Part shown: in pieces, positions 46,188-59,816 of the stretch
Layout: each line of letters opens with the position of its first letter
Numbering within the stretch: position 1 is the stretch's first letter
Origin: a secondary endosymbiont of Heteropsylla cubana
GTDB taxonomy: Bacteria; Pseudomonadota; Gammaproteobacteria; Enterobacterales; Enterobacteriaceae
Assembly (NCBI RefSeq): GCF_000287355.1
Contig: NC_018420.1
Coordinates: forward strand, 1-64,000
DNA length: 64,000 nt
Reading direction: 5' to 3'
Notes under the pieces: generated by a model
Told to the model about the DNA's origin: nothing
Databases searched by the model: none
What the model saw: the letters and a program-made list of their open reading frames with translations, nothing else
Made by a program: the position numbers and the translations under genes

Positions 46188-47135
46188 ATGACACATCACC
46201 AACATCTTAACGGAATAGTAAGTAACTTACAGTTTGGACAACGCTTAGATCGAACTTTAACTGAATTATTTCCTAATTATTCACGATCACAAATAAAAAA
46301 TTGGATCTTAAATGGACTAGTAAGAATAAATGGACAAGTGAAAACACAACCAAAAGAAAAAATACGTGGTAACGAACATGTTGAAATAAAATATTTTATT
46401 AAAGAAACAACACCATACGAAGCTCAAGCTATACCACTACGTATTGTCTATGAAGACAATGATATCCTGGTAATCAACAAACAAAATAACCTTGTAGTGC
46501 ATCCTGGAGCGGGCAATACTTCTGGAACTCTATTAAATGGATTGCTATATTATTTTCCACCTATACTCAATGTTCCTCGTGCGGGAATAGTGCATCGTTT
46601 AGATAAAAACACGACAGGTCTTATGCTGATAGCTAAATCTAAATTAGTCCAGGAGCGTCTAGTTAAATCACTAAAAGCTAGGGAAATTACTCGTGAATAT
46701 GAAGCTGTTGCTATTGGTAGTATGACTGCTGGAGGTGTTATCGAACAACCAATCGCACGTCATGCTACCAAGAGAACTCAAATGGCAGTAAACCCAACGG
46801 GTAAATCTGCAGTAACTCATTACCATATTATAGAAACTTTTCGCAATCACACACATCTAAAACTACAGCTACAAACCGGCCGCACACATCAAATCCGTGT
46901 GCATATGGCATATATTCATCATCCACTAGTTGGTGACTCACTTTATGGCAGACTACGAACCTCATTCAAAAAAACGTCTTCTTCTGTAAATAACGTTCTT
47001 CGTAATTTTCGACGACAAGCACTACATGCCAGCATGCTAAGATTTTACCATCCAACCACATTTCTTAAAATAGAATGCCATGCTCCATTACCGGAAGATA
47101 TGATATCGCTAATTTCTGCATTAAAAACAGGTTAA
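46188..47135 (+). CDS. rluD: 23S rRNA pseudouridine synthase RluD
   Basis: RluD makes pseudouridines 1911, 1915 and 1917 in helix 69 of 23S rRNA, the key subunit-bridge modification. The protein is 315 aa (E. coli 326). An N-terminal S4 RNA-binding domain (about 18-80, RLDRTLTELFPNYSRSQIKNWI and VRINGQ) is followed by the RluA-family core. The catalytic Asp is D139 in GIVHRLDKNTTGLML, the same number as in E. coli. Other motifs are VVHPGAGNTSGTLLNGLL, LQTGRTHQIRVHMAYI and HPLVGDSLYG. The gene is divergent from bamD across 130 nt. pgeF and clpB, downstream in relatives, are absent. Confidence 0.97.
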   Translation: MTHHQHLNGIVSNLQFGQRLDRTLTELFPNYSRSQIKNWILNGLVRINGQVKTQPKEKIRGNEHVEIKYFIKETTPYEAQAIPLRIVYEDNDILVINKQNNLVVHPGAGNTSGTLLNGLLYYFPPILNVPRAGIVHRLDKNTTGLMLIAKSKLVQERLVKSLKAREITREYEAVAIGSMTAGGVIEQPIARHATKRTQMAVNPTGKSAVTHYHIIETFRNHTHLKLQLQTGRTHQIRVHMAYIHHPLVGDSLYGRLRTSFKKTSSSVNNVLRNFRRQALHASMLRFYHPTTFLKIECHAPLPEDMISLISALKTG

Positions 47136-48517
47136 ACATTTTTAAACAACGCATAGACCAATGATCGATCTTCGTTTTTAAATTAAACAATTTTATTGAA
47201 GACAAATGAAAGAAAAGAGTGATCTGGATGCAGATTTATTACTTTTTATATCTAAATTAGTAGATTTTAAATAAAAAATTTATAATTTAACTATTTATAA
47301 ACAATTTTTAAAAAAACACTTATACATGATTTTAATATAAGGTATCGATTTAATCGACTTCATGATCACAAGCTAAAAAATGGCTAGTTTGAATGTTTCT
47401 TTATTACCAATGCATGCTAACTTATATTATATAGATAATTATTTTTATATGATAACATAATTCTTTTTCAGAACTATTTTTATGTTTAATGCTGTTTAGT
47501 ATTATTATTGTATTTTTTCTTAATGATAAAGTTATGATGAATGATTTGTCATAATACATCGTCATAATTAAGATATTAAAAAACCCTCATCTATCCCTTC
47601 CTCCTAACATCTAATGTAACTAACACATTAAAGTTAATAGGATTGTAGGATAATTTTATTTATGCATGTTAAAGTGAATAGTGAAAAACAACCTCTTTTT
47701 TTACAAAAACTAACATCATTCTAATTATTATCGGTTAAAGTACACGAAAATTTAATAAGAAATTAACTTATTATTATATACTTATTAAAAATATATTTAC
47801 CTTAATGGAACTGTTATCAACTAAACTATGTTACTTATTACCATACCTAATAATTTTAAATTTATAACGTCAAAATACCTACCTAAATTCAGATCTAATT
47901 TTTAATTATTATAAAAATTAGAATACTACAATAACGAGAATATTTATCTGAAAACAATTAATGTAAATTAAACCTAATAAAAATATCAAGAATACTGAAT
48001 GATAATAACAGTCATATAGATATTATAAAAAAAAGAAGAAAACGAACTATCTTATTTAATAATAATGTAATCTTTATCAAGTGAATCTAACTGATATAAC
48101 AAAATATTCTAAACAAGAAGCATTGTAAAAATCTAAAAATAAAAAATGTTAATTATTCTAAATTAGTAATTATGTTTGTTGAATTTATAATTTTAAAAGA
48201 AATATAATACTCCTTTCAATGATTAAAATATAACCATGTTTTCATTGAATTAAAGATGAGACAATTTGGATATATCATTAACAAAATCATAATTTTTACA
48301 TATATTACTATGATTAAAAACAAATAATAGTTGATAATTTTCTACTATAAAAATTTTACTAAAATACGATTCGCTCTATTTAAATACTTTTTAAAAAAAT
48401 CAAACCTTTTAAGAATAAAAATTTTCTTTTTTTTAGAGAAATAAAAATAAATTTTAGAAAATAACATCTTCATATGTTTTTTAAAAAAAACTATTTTCCA
48501 TAGACTTCTAATACTTT
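47136..48517. other. Convergent gene desert between rluD and ligA
   Basis: About 1.4 kb. pgeF (yfiH) follows rluD in relatives, but I found no PgeF motifs. Close to the ligA stop is an A/T-only palindrome (GTTTTTTTTAAAAAAC on the minus strand) that might help end the ligA transcript. Nothing else was recognised. Confidence 0.6.
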
Positions 48518-51630
<3,113 letters not shown>

Positions 51631-52945
51631 ATGTTAAAAATTGCCAACTTTAACATCTATCAAACGAATTCATAGCGCAGCTTAACTCATCTGATTCTAA
51701 AAGCTTTTCTATTCACGCGTTATTACTAACTGCAGACGCTACTAATTACTCATTTAGCGAATTTCTTAATAGTGGCTATATATCTCTTATATGCTAACAA
51801 CATTAAGTAAATTAAATGTAAATTACTGTCTATCAATTGATCGAGAAGACTCTAAAATAAATAGGATAGGTAACCCTTTACGAATAAATAAAACCACATA
51901 TTATTTGTTTCTTGGTAATTCTGGTACTAGTATGCGTCTATTGACTACAGATATCTCTCTTAGAAAGATATGCAGAGCACATTAACTGGAGCCCCCTCAT
52001 GAAAAAATCACCTATTAAAAATATAGTGATGGTCTTTAATAGGGCGGATCAGAAATAAATTTAGCTAGAGCAAAAATATTATTTCCCACTCCGCTTCCGG
52101 CGGTGGTTTTCAGGGTTGTAATATTAACTCAGAAAGTATTCTTTCTAGTCAGTTTCTTAATGCATTATTAATAATCTCAGCGCAACTCTCTAAAAAAATT
52201 GCGTTTATATTAAAGGAAATTAGTATTTTACCCCTATAAAGACACTAATTTAACGTTGATGAAAATATTCGTAATTGAGAAGTACATCACGACACTTATG
52301 AAGTGTTTTATCTGGAAAGCAATAGGGTATATACTAAGTACCTGAAAATTATCTAATACAAAGATGATACATCGTCCAGCACATCATATTTTCTTAGCTG
52401 ACAGATCGATTCGAGGAGGTATTGTGTGTTTAACTGGCATTAATCCACATAACGTGCAAGAAGATACTCATCTTGTAAATCTCTTAGAAAACATTGACAC
52501 AACTATTTTTAGGGATAAAGATTATATTGAATCTAACCATTCATCACTGCATTTGGTCGACGTGGATATGGATCAGATCCCTGATTCGACTATGACTATT
52601 GCAATAAGTTTGTTATTTAGTTCCATATGGATGACTACGTTACGTAATATCGCTAACTGGCTAGTTAAAGAAAATGATAGGTTAACAGCTACTTCTATCG
52701 AGTTGCAGAAATTAGACATAATAGTACTTGAATCCACAGATTTTATAACAATTACTCCACCCGAAGAACTAACGAGTTCCTGCATCAGCACCTACAACGA
52801 TCGCCGTATGGTAATACGCTTTTTCTTAGTAACAGTATCCAGTATCCTTATAACTATTATTGACCCAAAATGTACACATAAAACTTTTCTATTTTTTTTC
52901 AATCAACCGCCCAAGTTAAGCAAGCCGTCTTTTATCCCTGTATAA
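51631..52945 (+). pseudogene. aroA: 3-phosphoshikimate 1-carboxyvinyltransferase pseudogene
   Basis: AroA (EPSP synthase) makes 5-enolpyruvylshikimate-3-phosphate for aromatic amino acids and chorismate. The pseudogene keeps full length (about 1315 nt; E. coli 1284). Frames in order: LTLTSIKRIHSAAL (E. coli LTLQPIARVDGTIN); 51791-51985 with SKLNVNYCLSIDR and FLGNSGTSMR (FLGNAGTAMR); then MKKSPIKNIVMVF (MKERPIGHLVDAL) and SSQFLNALL (SSQFLTALL); finally a still open 52364-52945 frame with VDMDQIPDSTMTIA, NWLVKENDRL, ITPPEEL, YNDRRM and IIDPKCTHKTF. There are several frameshifts and stops before 52364, and the DHRM motif has become DRRM. It lies just upstream of cmk, the ancestral order. Decay is younger than in dapF. 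Confidence 0.93.
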
Positions 52946-53070
52946 TAAGATTATTGGTGATTAAAATAAGTGTTCATATGCATCATCAATATGCATAATG
53001 TAAAACTATACATAATTGGAGAATTTATTAAGCTTTTATTCTATTATTATTGTGCTTACAGGAAAAGAGA

Positions 53071-53778
53071 ATGACAACTATAGCTCCAGTGATTACTATT
53101 GATGGACCAAGCGGCTCAGGAAAGGGAACCCTCTGTAAAGCATTAGCCAATATATTACAGTGGCATTTATTAGATTCCGGTGTAATATATAGGATATTAG
53201 CGCATTTTGCTATAGATAATCAAATAAGTATTGAAGATGAATCATCCTTATTATCTCTCTCCTCCAATCTAACCACTTACTTCAATTGTAAAGAAAAAAC
53301 ATTAAATGAGATTTTCTGTAGAAAGCCTCTTGTTCAAACAATTCGAAATGAAACCATCGGAAATGCTGCATCAAAAATTGCCTCATTTCCCCGCCTACGA
53401 ATAGCTCTACTACAGTATCAACGTGCATATCGCACCTTGCCAGGACTAATTGCTGACGGTCGAGATATGGGTACTGTTGTTTTTCCTGACGCACCTGTAA
53501 AAATCTTTCTTAATGCATCATCAAAAGAAAGAGCAAACCGACGAAGACGCCAGTTGCAGGAAAAAAACTTTAATGTTAATTTTGACCATCTTTTGTCGGA
53601 GATAAAAGAACGAGACAATCGCGATCGCAATCGTATAATAGCTCCGTTAGTACCAGCAGTTGATGCATTTATACTTGATTCTACCAAACTCACTACCGAT
53701 GAAGTAATAGTTAAAGCTCTGACACATGCTAATAAAATTCTTTGGTATCGTAACAACGGTAGTATAGTAACTCAATAA
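53071..53778 (+). CDS. cmk: Cytidylate kinase
   Basis: Cmk phosphorylates CMP and dCMP, recycling pyrimidine nucleotides. I choose the ATG at 53071, which gives [20 protein letters not shown] as in E. coli, with AGGA 7-8 nt upstream. A TTG at 53050 would add seven residues. The protein is 235 aa (E. coli 227). The P-loop GPSGSGKGT lies at 12-20, LLDSGVIYR follows, and the NMP-binding and LID regions have [33 protein letters not shown] and [12 protein letters not shown]. It sits between dead aroA and rpsA, in ancestral order. Its frame is intact and well conserved while the upstream neighbour decays. Confidence 0.97.
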   Translation: MTTIAPVITIDGPSGSGKGTLCKALANILQWHLLDSGVIYRILAHFAIDNQISIEDESSLLSLSSNLTTYFNCKEKTLNEIFCRKPLVQTIRNETIGNAASKIASFPRLRIALLQYQRAYRTLPGLIADGRDMGTVVFPDAPVKIFLNASSKERANRRRRQLQEKNFNVNFDHLLSEIKERDNRDRNRIIAPLVPAVDAFILDSTKLTTDEVIVKALTHANKILWYRNNGSIVTQ

Positions 53779-53877
53779 TTACACTGCCACGAGGAACAGC
53801 AGCGTAGCATGTATAACAACCCCATCTCGCAGGATGCCGGATGGCCGTTAATTGAAAAAATCTGAAGATTATCCAAT
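53779..53877 (+). promoter_or_regulatory. rpsA leader without a canonical ribosome binding site
   Basis: The 99 nt between cmk and rpsA has no Shine-Dalgarno near the ATG; the closest is a weak GAAG about 12 nt upstream. In E. coli rpsA likewise lacks a real Shine-Dalgarno, and a folded, S1-autoregulated leader replaces it. This spacer is less AT-rich than other spacers and keeps short GC-rich segments (CCCCATCTCGCAGGATGCC), consistent with selection on structure. Confidence 0.5.
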
Positions 53878-55557
53878 ATGATAGAATCTTTTGCTCTTCT
53901 CTTTGAAGAATCAATGAAAGAAATTGAAGCTCGTCCGGGTGCAATCGTTCGCGGGACCGTTATATCTATTGCAAAAGATATGGTTCTAGTTGACGCCGGA
54001 TTAAAATCTGAATCTGCTATTCCTATAGAACAATTCCTTAACGCTCAAGGGGAATTAGAAGTTGAAATCGGTGATCAAATTGATGTTGCACTAGACGCAG
54101 TTGAAGACGGTTTTGGAGAAACGCTTCTTTCCCGGGAAAAAGCTAAGCGCCATGAAGCCTGGCTAATACTAGAAAAAGCATATGAAAAATCGGATACCGT
54201 AGTTGGTATTATAAATGGAAAAGTAAAAGGCGGTTTTACTGTTGAATTAAACGGTATCCGCGCTTTCCTTCCAGGATCTCTGGTTGACGTGCGTCCAGTA
54301 AGAGACACTTTTCATCTAGAAGGAAAGGAGCTTGAATTTAAAGTAATTAAGCTGGATCAGAAAAGAAACAATGTCGTAGTATCTCGACGTGCGGTGATAG
54401 AATCAGAAAATAGCGCTGAACGCAATCAACTACTAGAAAACTTGCAAGAAAGCATGGAAGTTAAAGGTCTTGTTAAAAACTTGACTGACTACGGTGCCTT
54501 TGTAGATTTAGGCGGTGTTGATGGTCTTTTGCATATCACGGATATGGCATGGAAACGAGTTAAACACCCTAGCGAAATTGTAACAGTAGGAGATGAGATT
54601 ACCGTTAAAATACTAAAGTTTGATCGTGAACGTACTCGAGTTTCCCTCGGTCTCAAACAGTTAGGTGAAGATCCTTGGATTGCTATAGCAAAACGATATC
54701 CAGAAAACACTTGTCTTTCCGGTCGAGTAACAAATCTGACTGACTATGGTTGCTTCGTTGAAATCGAAGAAGGTGTTGAAGGCCTAGTGCATGTTTCTGA
54801 AATGGATTGGACAAATAAAAATATTCACCCCTCTAAAGTAGTAAACGTTGGCGATATAGTAAATGTAATGGTTTTAGAGATTGATGAAGAACGTCGTCGC
54901 ATATCTCTTGGTCTAAAGCAATGTAAACCCAACCCTTGGCAACAGTTTGCAGAAACTTATCATAAAGGTGAACGTGTTGAAGGAAAGATTAAATCGATTA
55001 CCGATTTTGGAATCTTTATTGGCTTAAATGGCGGTATTGATGGATTAGTTCATCTATCTGATATATCTTGGCAAGTAGCTGGTGAAGAAGCTGTACGGGC
55101 ATATAAAAAAGGTGATGAAATTGCAGCAGTTGTTTTACAGGTTGACGCAGAACGCGAACGTATTTCCTTAGGGATAAAACAACTAGCCGAAGATCCATTT
55201 AATAATTATCTATATTTAAATAAAAAAGGTAGTATTGTAACCGGAAAGATCAAAGATGTTGACACAAAAGGGGTTACAGTTGAATTATCTGACGGTGTTG
55301 AAGGTTACCTCCGCGCTTCTGAATTTTCGCTTAATCGTATAAACGACACTATACCAATTTTAAGTGTTGGAAATAACATAGAAGTAAAATTTATTGGAGT
55401 GGATCGTAAAAACCGCGTTGTTAACTTATCTATTCATACTAAGTTCGAAGAAGACGAAAAAGATGAGGTCAGCAACCCTCCTAGCAATAAACAAGAAGAA
55501 AATACTTTCTCTAATGCAATGACCGAAGCTTTTAAGGCAGCAACAAAAAGCGAATAA
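53878..55557 (+). CDS. rpsA: 30S ribosomal protein S1
   Basis: S1 binds mRNA on the 30S subunit, unfolds structured leaders and is needed to translate most mRNAs; it also regulates its own synthesis. The protein is 559 aa (E. coli 557), with six S1/OB repeats. Repeats 1-2 bind the ribosome ([50 protein letters not shown]). Repeats 3-6 bind RNA ([98 protein letters not shown]). Identity to E. coli is very high through repeat 5 and lower in repeat 6. The start ATG aligns with E. coli MTESFAQLFEES. Confidence 0.98.
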   Translation: MIESFALLFEESMKEIEARPGAIVRGTVISIAKDMVLVDAGLKSESAIPIEQFLNAQGELEVEIGDQIDVALDAVEDGFGETLLSREKAKRHEAWLILEKAYEKSDTVVGIINGKVKGGFTVELNGIRAFLPGSLVDVRPVRDTFHLEGKELEFKVIKLDQKRNNVVVSRRAVIESENSAERNQLLENLQESMEVKGLVKNLTDYGAFVDLGGVDGLLHITDMAWKRVKHPSEIVTVGDEITVKILKFDRERTRVSLGLKQLGEDPWIAIAKRYPENTCLSGRVTNLTDYGCFVEIEEGVEGLVHVSEMDWTNKNIHPSKVVNVGDIVNVMVLEIDEERRRISLGLKQCKPNPWQQFAETYHKGERVEGKIKSITDFGIFIGLNGGIDGLVHLSDISWQVAGEEAVRAYKKGDEIAAVVLQVDAERERISLGIKQLAEDPFNNYLYLNKKGSIVTGKIKDVDTKGVTVELSDGVEGYLRASEFSLNRINDTIPILSVGNNIEVKFIGVDRKNRVVNLSIHTKFEEDEKDEVSNPPSNKQEENTFSNAMTEAFKAATKSE

Positions 55558-55567
55558 TAATGAAGGA

Positions 55568-55583
55568 ACGGAAGTAATTCCGT
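55568..55583 (+). terminator. Short hairpin after rpsA
   Basis: ACGGAA and TTCCGT pair perfectly around a GTAA tetraloop, about 10 nt past the rpsA stop, followed by GCTTTA. The T tract is weak, so this may be a 3' end stabiliser or attenuator rather than a strong terminator between rpsA and ihfB. Confidence 0.5.
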
Positions 55584-55596
55584 GCTTTAACAATAA

Positions 55597-55633
55597 AAGA
55601 TTATTAGGCTCTCAATAAGAGCCGAATAATCTT
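55597..55633 (+). promoter_or_regulatory. Long hairpin abutting the ihfB ribosome binding site
   Basis: AAGATTATT (55597-55605) pairs with AATAATCTT (55625-55633) and GGCTCT (55607-55612) with AGAGCC (55618-55623), with one A-G mismatch and a 5 nt CAATA loop. The helix ends exactly where the strong Shine-Dalgarno GGAGGA of ihfB begins (55634). This places a 15 bp interrupted stem next to the ribosome landing site; a role in translation control, RNA processing or partial termination is likely. Confidence 0.65.
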
Positions 55634-55643
55634 GGAGGAAATT

Positions 55644-55925
55644 ATGACCAAGTCCGAGCTTATCGATAGACTTGTTTGCCAACATGTTCATCTTCAAGCA
55701 AAATTAATTGAAGATGCAGTAAAGGAAATCCTTGAATATATGACTACTACACTTTCTAATGGGCAACGCATCGAAATCCGTGGTTTTGGTAGTTTTTCTC
55801 TTCACTACCGATCTCCCCGAACTGGCCGAAACCCAAAAACTGGAGATAAAGTAAAACTAAATGAAAAATATGTACTACACTTCAAACCCGGTAAAAATTT
55901 ACGAAATCGCGCTAATATCTATTAA
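55644..55925 (+). CDS. ihfB: Integration host factor subunit beta
   Basis: IHF is a heterodimeric DNA-bending nucleoid protein. I choose the ATG at 55644, giving [10 protein letters not shown] as in E. coli (MTKSELIERL), with GGAGGA at 55634-55639. The protein is 93 aa (E. coli 94, lacking only the last Gly). The HU-like fold shows [28 protein letters not shown], with the DNA-intercalating P64 at the tip of the beta arm. It follows rpsA as in relatives and may share its transcript. The ihfA partner lies outside the window. Confidence 0.97.
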   Translation: MTKSELIDRLVCQHVHLQAKLIEDAVKEILEYMTTTLSNGQRIEIRGFGSFSLHYRSPRTGRNPKTGDKVKLNEKYVLHFKPGKNLRNRANIY

Positions 55926-56800
55926 TTAATTTGGATAAGTCTCTATGCAGTTATATAAAATTAATCTTTAGTAAAGATTAAACATTTTCTAATAATATTA
56001 AATTAATGTTTTTTCACAGTCACATACGAAACATATATAACATATCGTCTAATTTTATGTGTACAACTAGTAATAAAAATTATATTTTTAAATCCTTTTT
56101 ATTAAAAAAATTCATAATTAATATTATTAATCTAACTATATTAGATTTAAGTATTGTTTTTATATAGACTATAAATCAAAATATTTTTACAAAAAAATGA
56201 AAATAAAAACATTTTTACACATATAAAAATACTCTTTAAATATATTTTTAACCTAACTTGTTAAATATAAAAATCTTATAATTTATAAGACAATATATAC
56301 ATGTATGTTTTTTAAAATATTTTATGTTAATCATATACATTTGGTTATACCCAATTCTTATTCTACAGAATAAAATAAATTTTTATTTTTTTATAAATTA
56401 ATAAGCTAATAAAATTAGCTAAATTTAACTAATTTTATTAATATTAATTAGTGGTAAATTGTATATTTATTTTACACTAATTATATGTATAGAAATTTTT
56501 ATAAAATATTTTTATTCATTGTTAATCTTTATCGTACAAAAAAAAACAGAACTACCGAAAACCTACCACGAAATTTAAAAAAAACATGTTTATATTTATA
56601 TAAATAATTATATCTGATCAACCAAACAATGATTCTATTTATAGAACATTTATAATAAAATTAAGCATTTAAATTTTTTTTAAAAAATCATAATTGATTT
56701 TAAAGTATTTTATTATTATTATTAATTTAACATATTTAAAATATAAAAACTTAGTAAATTAAGAGATACTTAATAAGTATAAACTTATATAAAAATCTTA
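55926..56800. other. Convergent spacer between ihfB and yebC
   Basis: About 0.9 kb of very AT-rich DNA with no gene. ycaI and msbA, downstream of ihfB in relatives, were not recognised. No clear terminator for either flanking gene. Confidence 0.65.
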
Positions 56801-57571
56801 TTAAGATAACTGATAATTCTTTTCTCTAGAAAAAACGTTTTCACTGCTACAAGTAATCCCGTTATGGTAAATTTTTTTTACATTGTCACATCTTTCTAAT
56901 ATATCAATAAGTTCAACTAATCTAGATGTAGCCTTTAAATCTAAATTAATATAAGTTAATGGGATCCAATCAATGATAGATTTTATTGGTATAAATTTAG
57001 CCGTTTCTAGCATTTTCTTTACTTTCTCGAAAAATTCAAATGAGGTATACACATTAATCGACCCATTATTATTCACAATAATATCATCAGCACCAGATTC
57101 TACTGCAGCACTTATAATGTTATCTTCTATTAAACCAGGAGAAAAAGAAATAATACCTTTCTTAATAAATAAACACGAAACGGAACCATTAGCACTTAAA
57201 TTTCCACCAGTTTTAGAAAAAGCATCACGTATTAAAGATGCAGTACGATCATGATTATCACTACAGCACTTAACCATAACAGCCGTTCCGCCTGAACCAT
57301 ACCCTTCATAAGTTACAATACTTTCCGTCTGTATATTGTCACCACCATTTATTCCTCGAGCAATAGCTCGATTTAATGTATTACGCATCATATTATGAGA
57401 AAATGCTTTATCTACCGCTGCACGTAAACGGGGATTTGAGGTAAGATTGCTTCCACCTAAACGAGCAGCAACAACTACTTCTCGAACAATTTTACTAACA
57501 ACCTTTTCTCGCTTACTATTTTGTTTAGCCTTACGATGTTTTATATTGCTCCATTTACTATGACCCGCCAT
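56801..57571 (-). CDS. yebC: YebC/TACO1-family protein (probable translation/regulatory factor)
   Basis: The protein is 256 aa (E. coli YebC 246) and starts MAGHSKWSNIKHRKAKQNSKREK as in the family. Conserved blocks are ARLGGSNLTSNPRLRAAVDKA, NRAIARG, TYEGYGSGGTAVMVKC and RDAFSKTGGNLSANGSVSCLF. YebC proteins were long called transcription factors; relatives, including mitochondrial TACO1, act in translation of difficult sequences such as proline runs. The C-terminal third is more diverged and Lys/Asn-rich. Upstream GGAGAA lies about 5 nt before the ATG. In relatives it sits between nudB and ruvC near aspS; here it has been moved or its neighbours deleted. Confidence 0.95.
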   Translation of the reverse strand: MAGHSKWSNIKHRKAKQNSKREKVVSKIVREVVVAARLGGSNLTSNPRLRAAVDKAFSHNMMRNTLNRAIARGINGGDNIQTESIVTYEGYGSGGTAVMVKCCSDNHDRTASLIRDAFSKTGGNLSANGSVSCLFIKKGIISFSPGLIEDNIISAAVESGADDIIVNNNGSINVYTSFEFFEKVKKMLETAKFIPIKSIIDWIPLTYINLDLKATSRLVELIDILERCDNVKKIYHNGITCSSENVFSREKNYQLS

Positions 57572-58826
57572 ATTTTCTCCTACAAACCTTTAATCAAAAT
57601 TAAATTTATTATATAGGTAATTATTTTATGTAATCATGTGACTCATTAAAAAAAATAAAAAAATCTAAAGTATTTAACAATAAATGTTTAAATATCATTA
57701 AAGTAATTAGAAATTTTTTATTATTATTCACACTTGATATAAATAATAAATTATATAACTACTATTATAGTAAGACTTTTCTTGTTTTAAAAAACCTTAA
57801 AATCAAAAATTGATTTATTTATTAAATATAGATTAGATGATATATAAAACAAATAAGATTATTGGTTGAAAAAAAACAACATTGTTCCTTCCTTAAGCAC
57901 AAGACAAGTAATTTATAAAGAAATAAATAATCTAGTGTATCTTTTTTTAATAAAAATATATTTTAATTAACCACTTAATACGAAAAAATAATGTAAAATA
58001 TATCTGTATCTATATACCCCACCCGAAACACCCATATAATCTTATTAAGATTAATAATTACATTCACAACAAAATAATCATTAATATATTAATACTTTCT
58101 AACAAGGAAGTAAGTTTACATCTATCTATTTATTGTATTAGAGGAAAAGAATTCAGTTATAGTTATATTAACTAATATTCGACTTAATTAGCACATCCCT
58201 AACATTCTTTATTAAGAAATCTAAAAATTAAAAAATAATTTATTTCTATAATAGAAACAATGATGTGATAAAAAATTTATTTTCATGCACATATATATTT
58301 TATGCTGCACAATGGAGAGTATTGAAGTATATTGTTGCATTCTTCATGTATCGATTAGAGCAAAAAGTAAGTTACCGTATAAAAAAACGAAGAAAGAGAG
58401 ATTCCAGAAAAATATTTTTTCATATTACTTGATACTGTTCGCTTTTCGTTAGTAATGAATGAGTAATCTAGCGATAATTCATCAAACATTAATTTGCTAA
58501 AAGATAGAATCTTCGCAACTTTACAATTCTAAAAAAAAGATTAAAATAATATATGAATAACCAAAGCATATAAAATCTATCTAGATTGCTATTAATCTAT
58601 ATAAAAAGGGTAAACACAGAAAAGAAACAAGTGAGTTATATAATTAACTTGACTAAAATTTTTAAAAAAAAATCTTTGATAATAAATTACTATTTTTGTT
58701 TAAAATTTAATTTTTTATAAAAATTTTTAATATTAAAATATTGTGATTTCTAATAAAAAAATTAAGCAATCATATTATTTAATTAATAGAAATATTTTTT
58801 TTAAGAAGAAACACAGAGTAAAAAAA
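57572..58826. other. Gene desert between yebC and pgl
   Basis: About 1.25 kb. From 58232 to 58432 the plus strand stays open for 66 codons without a good start, with a somewhat lower AT content and a basic end (RIKKRRKRDSRK). I match it to no family; in so much AT-rich DNA such a run can arise by chance. Nothing else was recognised. Confidence 0.55.
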
Positions 58827-59816
58827 TTAATGTTGCATTAAAATAGATACCCACATAGGACCTTGTCCAACAGGATAACGCGCTAATAATGATAACGTAC
58901 CAAATATCTCATCAATGGAATAGACAGCAATATAATTAGACTTTTCACCAGCAACTACTAAAAACTTTCCTTGACTATCAATGTTAAAACCTCGAGGTTG
59001 TGTTTCAGTTGACAGGTGCCCAACTAACTGAAGCATTCCACCATCTTTAGATACTGAAAACTGACTAATTAAACTAGCAGTCCGATCTCCACAATACAAC
59101 CAACGACAATCAGGCGTAATATGAATATCTGAAGCACACCGAACATCTTGAAAAGTAGGAGGCATAATATCCACAGTCTGTACGATTCGTGGGCTACTAT
59201 CTATCGCAATCACATTAACGGTGCTACTTAATTCGTTAATTACATAAGCGTAATTACTTGTGTGATGAAACACCATATGACGCGGTCCTGTATTAGCCAT
59301 ACTATCTAAAGCTTCCGGGGTGTAAGGAGCTAAAAAACCACTGTGGTTAATGCTGTAAAGGCGAATACGATTTTCTGTTAAACAAGGAACCCAAACTACT
59401 TTCTTTTTAGAATCAACATTAGCAGAATGGCAATGAATTAAACCTTTAAGAGTCTGCCTTGAAATATGAACAATACCTTTCTTATCAATAGGGCAAACAG
59501 CAAGAGAACTACCATTGTAAGAAACGCTGTACAACATTTTTCCTTTACAATCAATGCTTAATTGTGTTGGACTAGCAGGTAACGCAGTTATAGCAACCTC
59601 TGTTAGTAATCCATATTTATCAATTTGATAACTAACTATACTAGAAATCGGGCGTATACCCAAATAAAGATGCGTTCTTGCTGGATGGATAACTATCGGT
59701 TTTCCTTTACCTGGAGCGTTAACAATTTGACGTAGTATGAGCATACCCTGTCTATTCATATGAAAGACGTGAATCTCTTGACTTTCTGGACTGGCAACAT
59801 AGATGATTTGATTCAT
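58827..59816 (-). CDS. pgl: 6-phosphogluconolactonase
   Basis: Pgl (YbhE type) hydrolyses 6-phosphogluconolactone in the oxidative pentose phosphate pathway. I place the start at the ATG at 59816, so the protein begins MNQIIYVASPESQEIHVF, aligned with E. coli MKQTVYIASPESQQIHVW (329 aa against 331). An ATG at 59831 would add five residues; neither has a strong ribosome binding site. It is a seven-bladed beta propeller with GPRHMVFH, YVINELSSTVNV, ADIHITPDCRWLYCGDRTASLISQFSVSKDGG, ETQPRGFNID and the C-terminal YPVGQGPMWV. Retention points to NADPH or pentose production by this route. It is a single gene without operon neighbours. Confidence 0.96.
   Translation of the reverse strand: MNQIIYVASPESQEIHVFHMNRQGMLILRQIVNAPGKGKPIVIHPARTHLYLGIRPISSIVSYQIDKYGLLTEVAITALPASPTQLSIDCKGKMLYSVSYNGSSLAVCPIDKKGIVHISRQTLKGLIHCHSANVDSKKKVVWVPCLTENRIRLYSINHSGFLAPYTPEALDSMANTGPRHMVFHHTSNYAYVINELSSTVNVIAIDSSPRIVQTVDIMPPTFQDVRCASDIHITPDCRWLYCGDRTASLISQFSVSKDGGMLQLVGHLSTETQPRGFNIDSQGKFLVVAGEKSNYIAVYSIDEIFGTLSLLARYPVGQGPMWVSILMQH

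Noticed and set aside
58232-58432. 66-codon stop-free stretch with a basic C-terminal end
   Set aside because: No good start codon or ribosome binding site, and no family match; length alone is not decisive.
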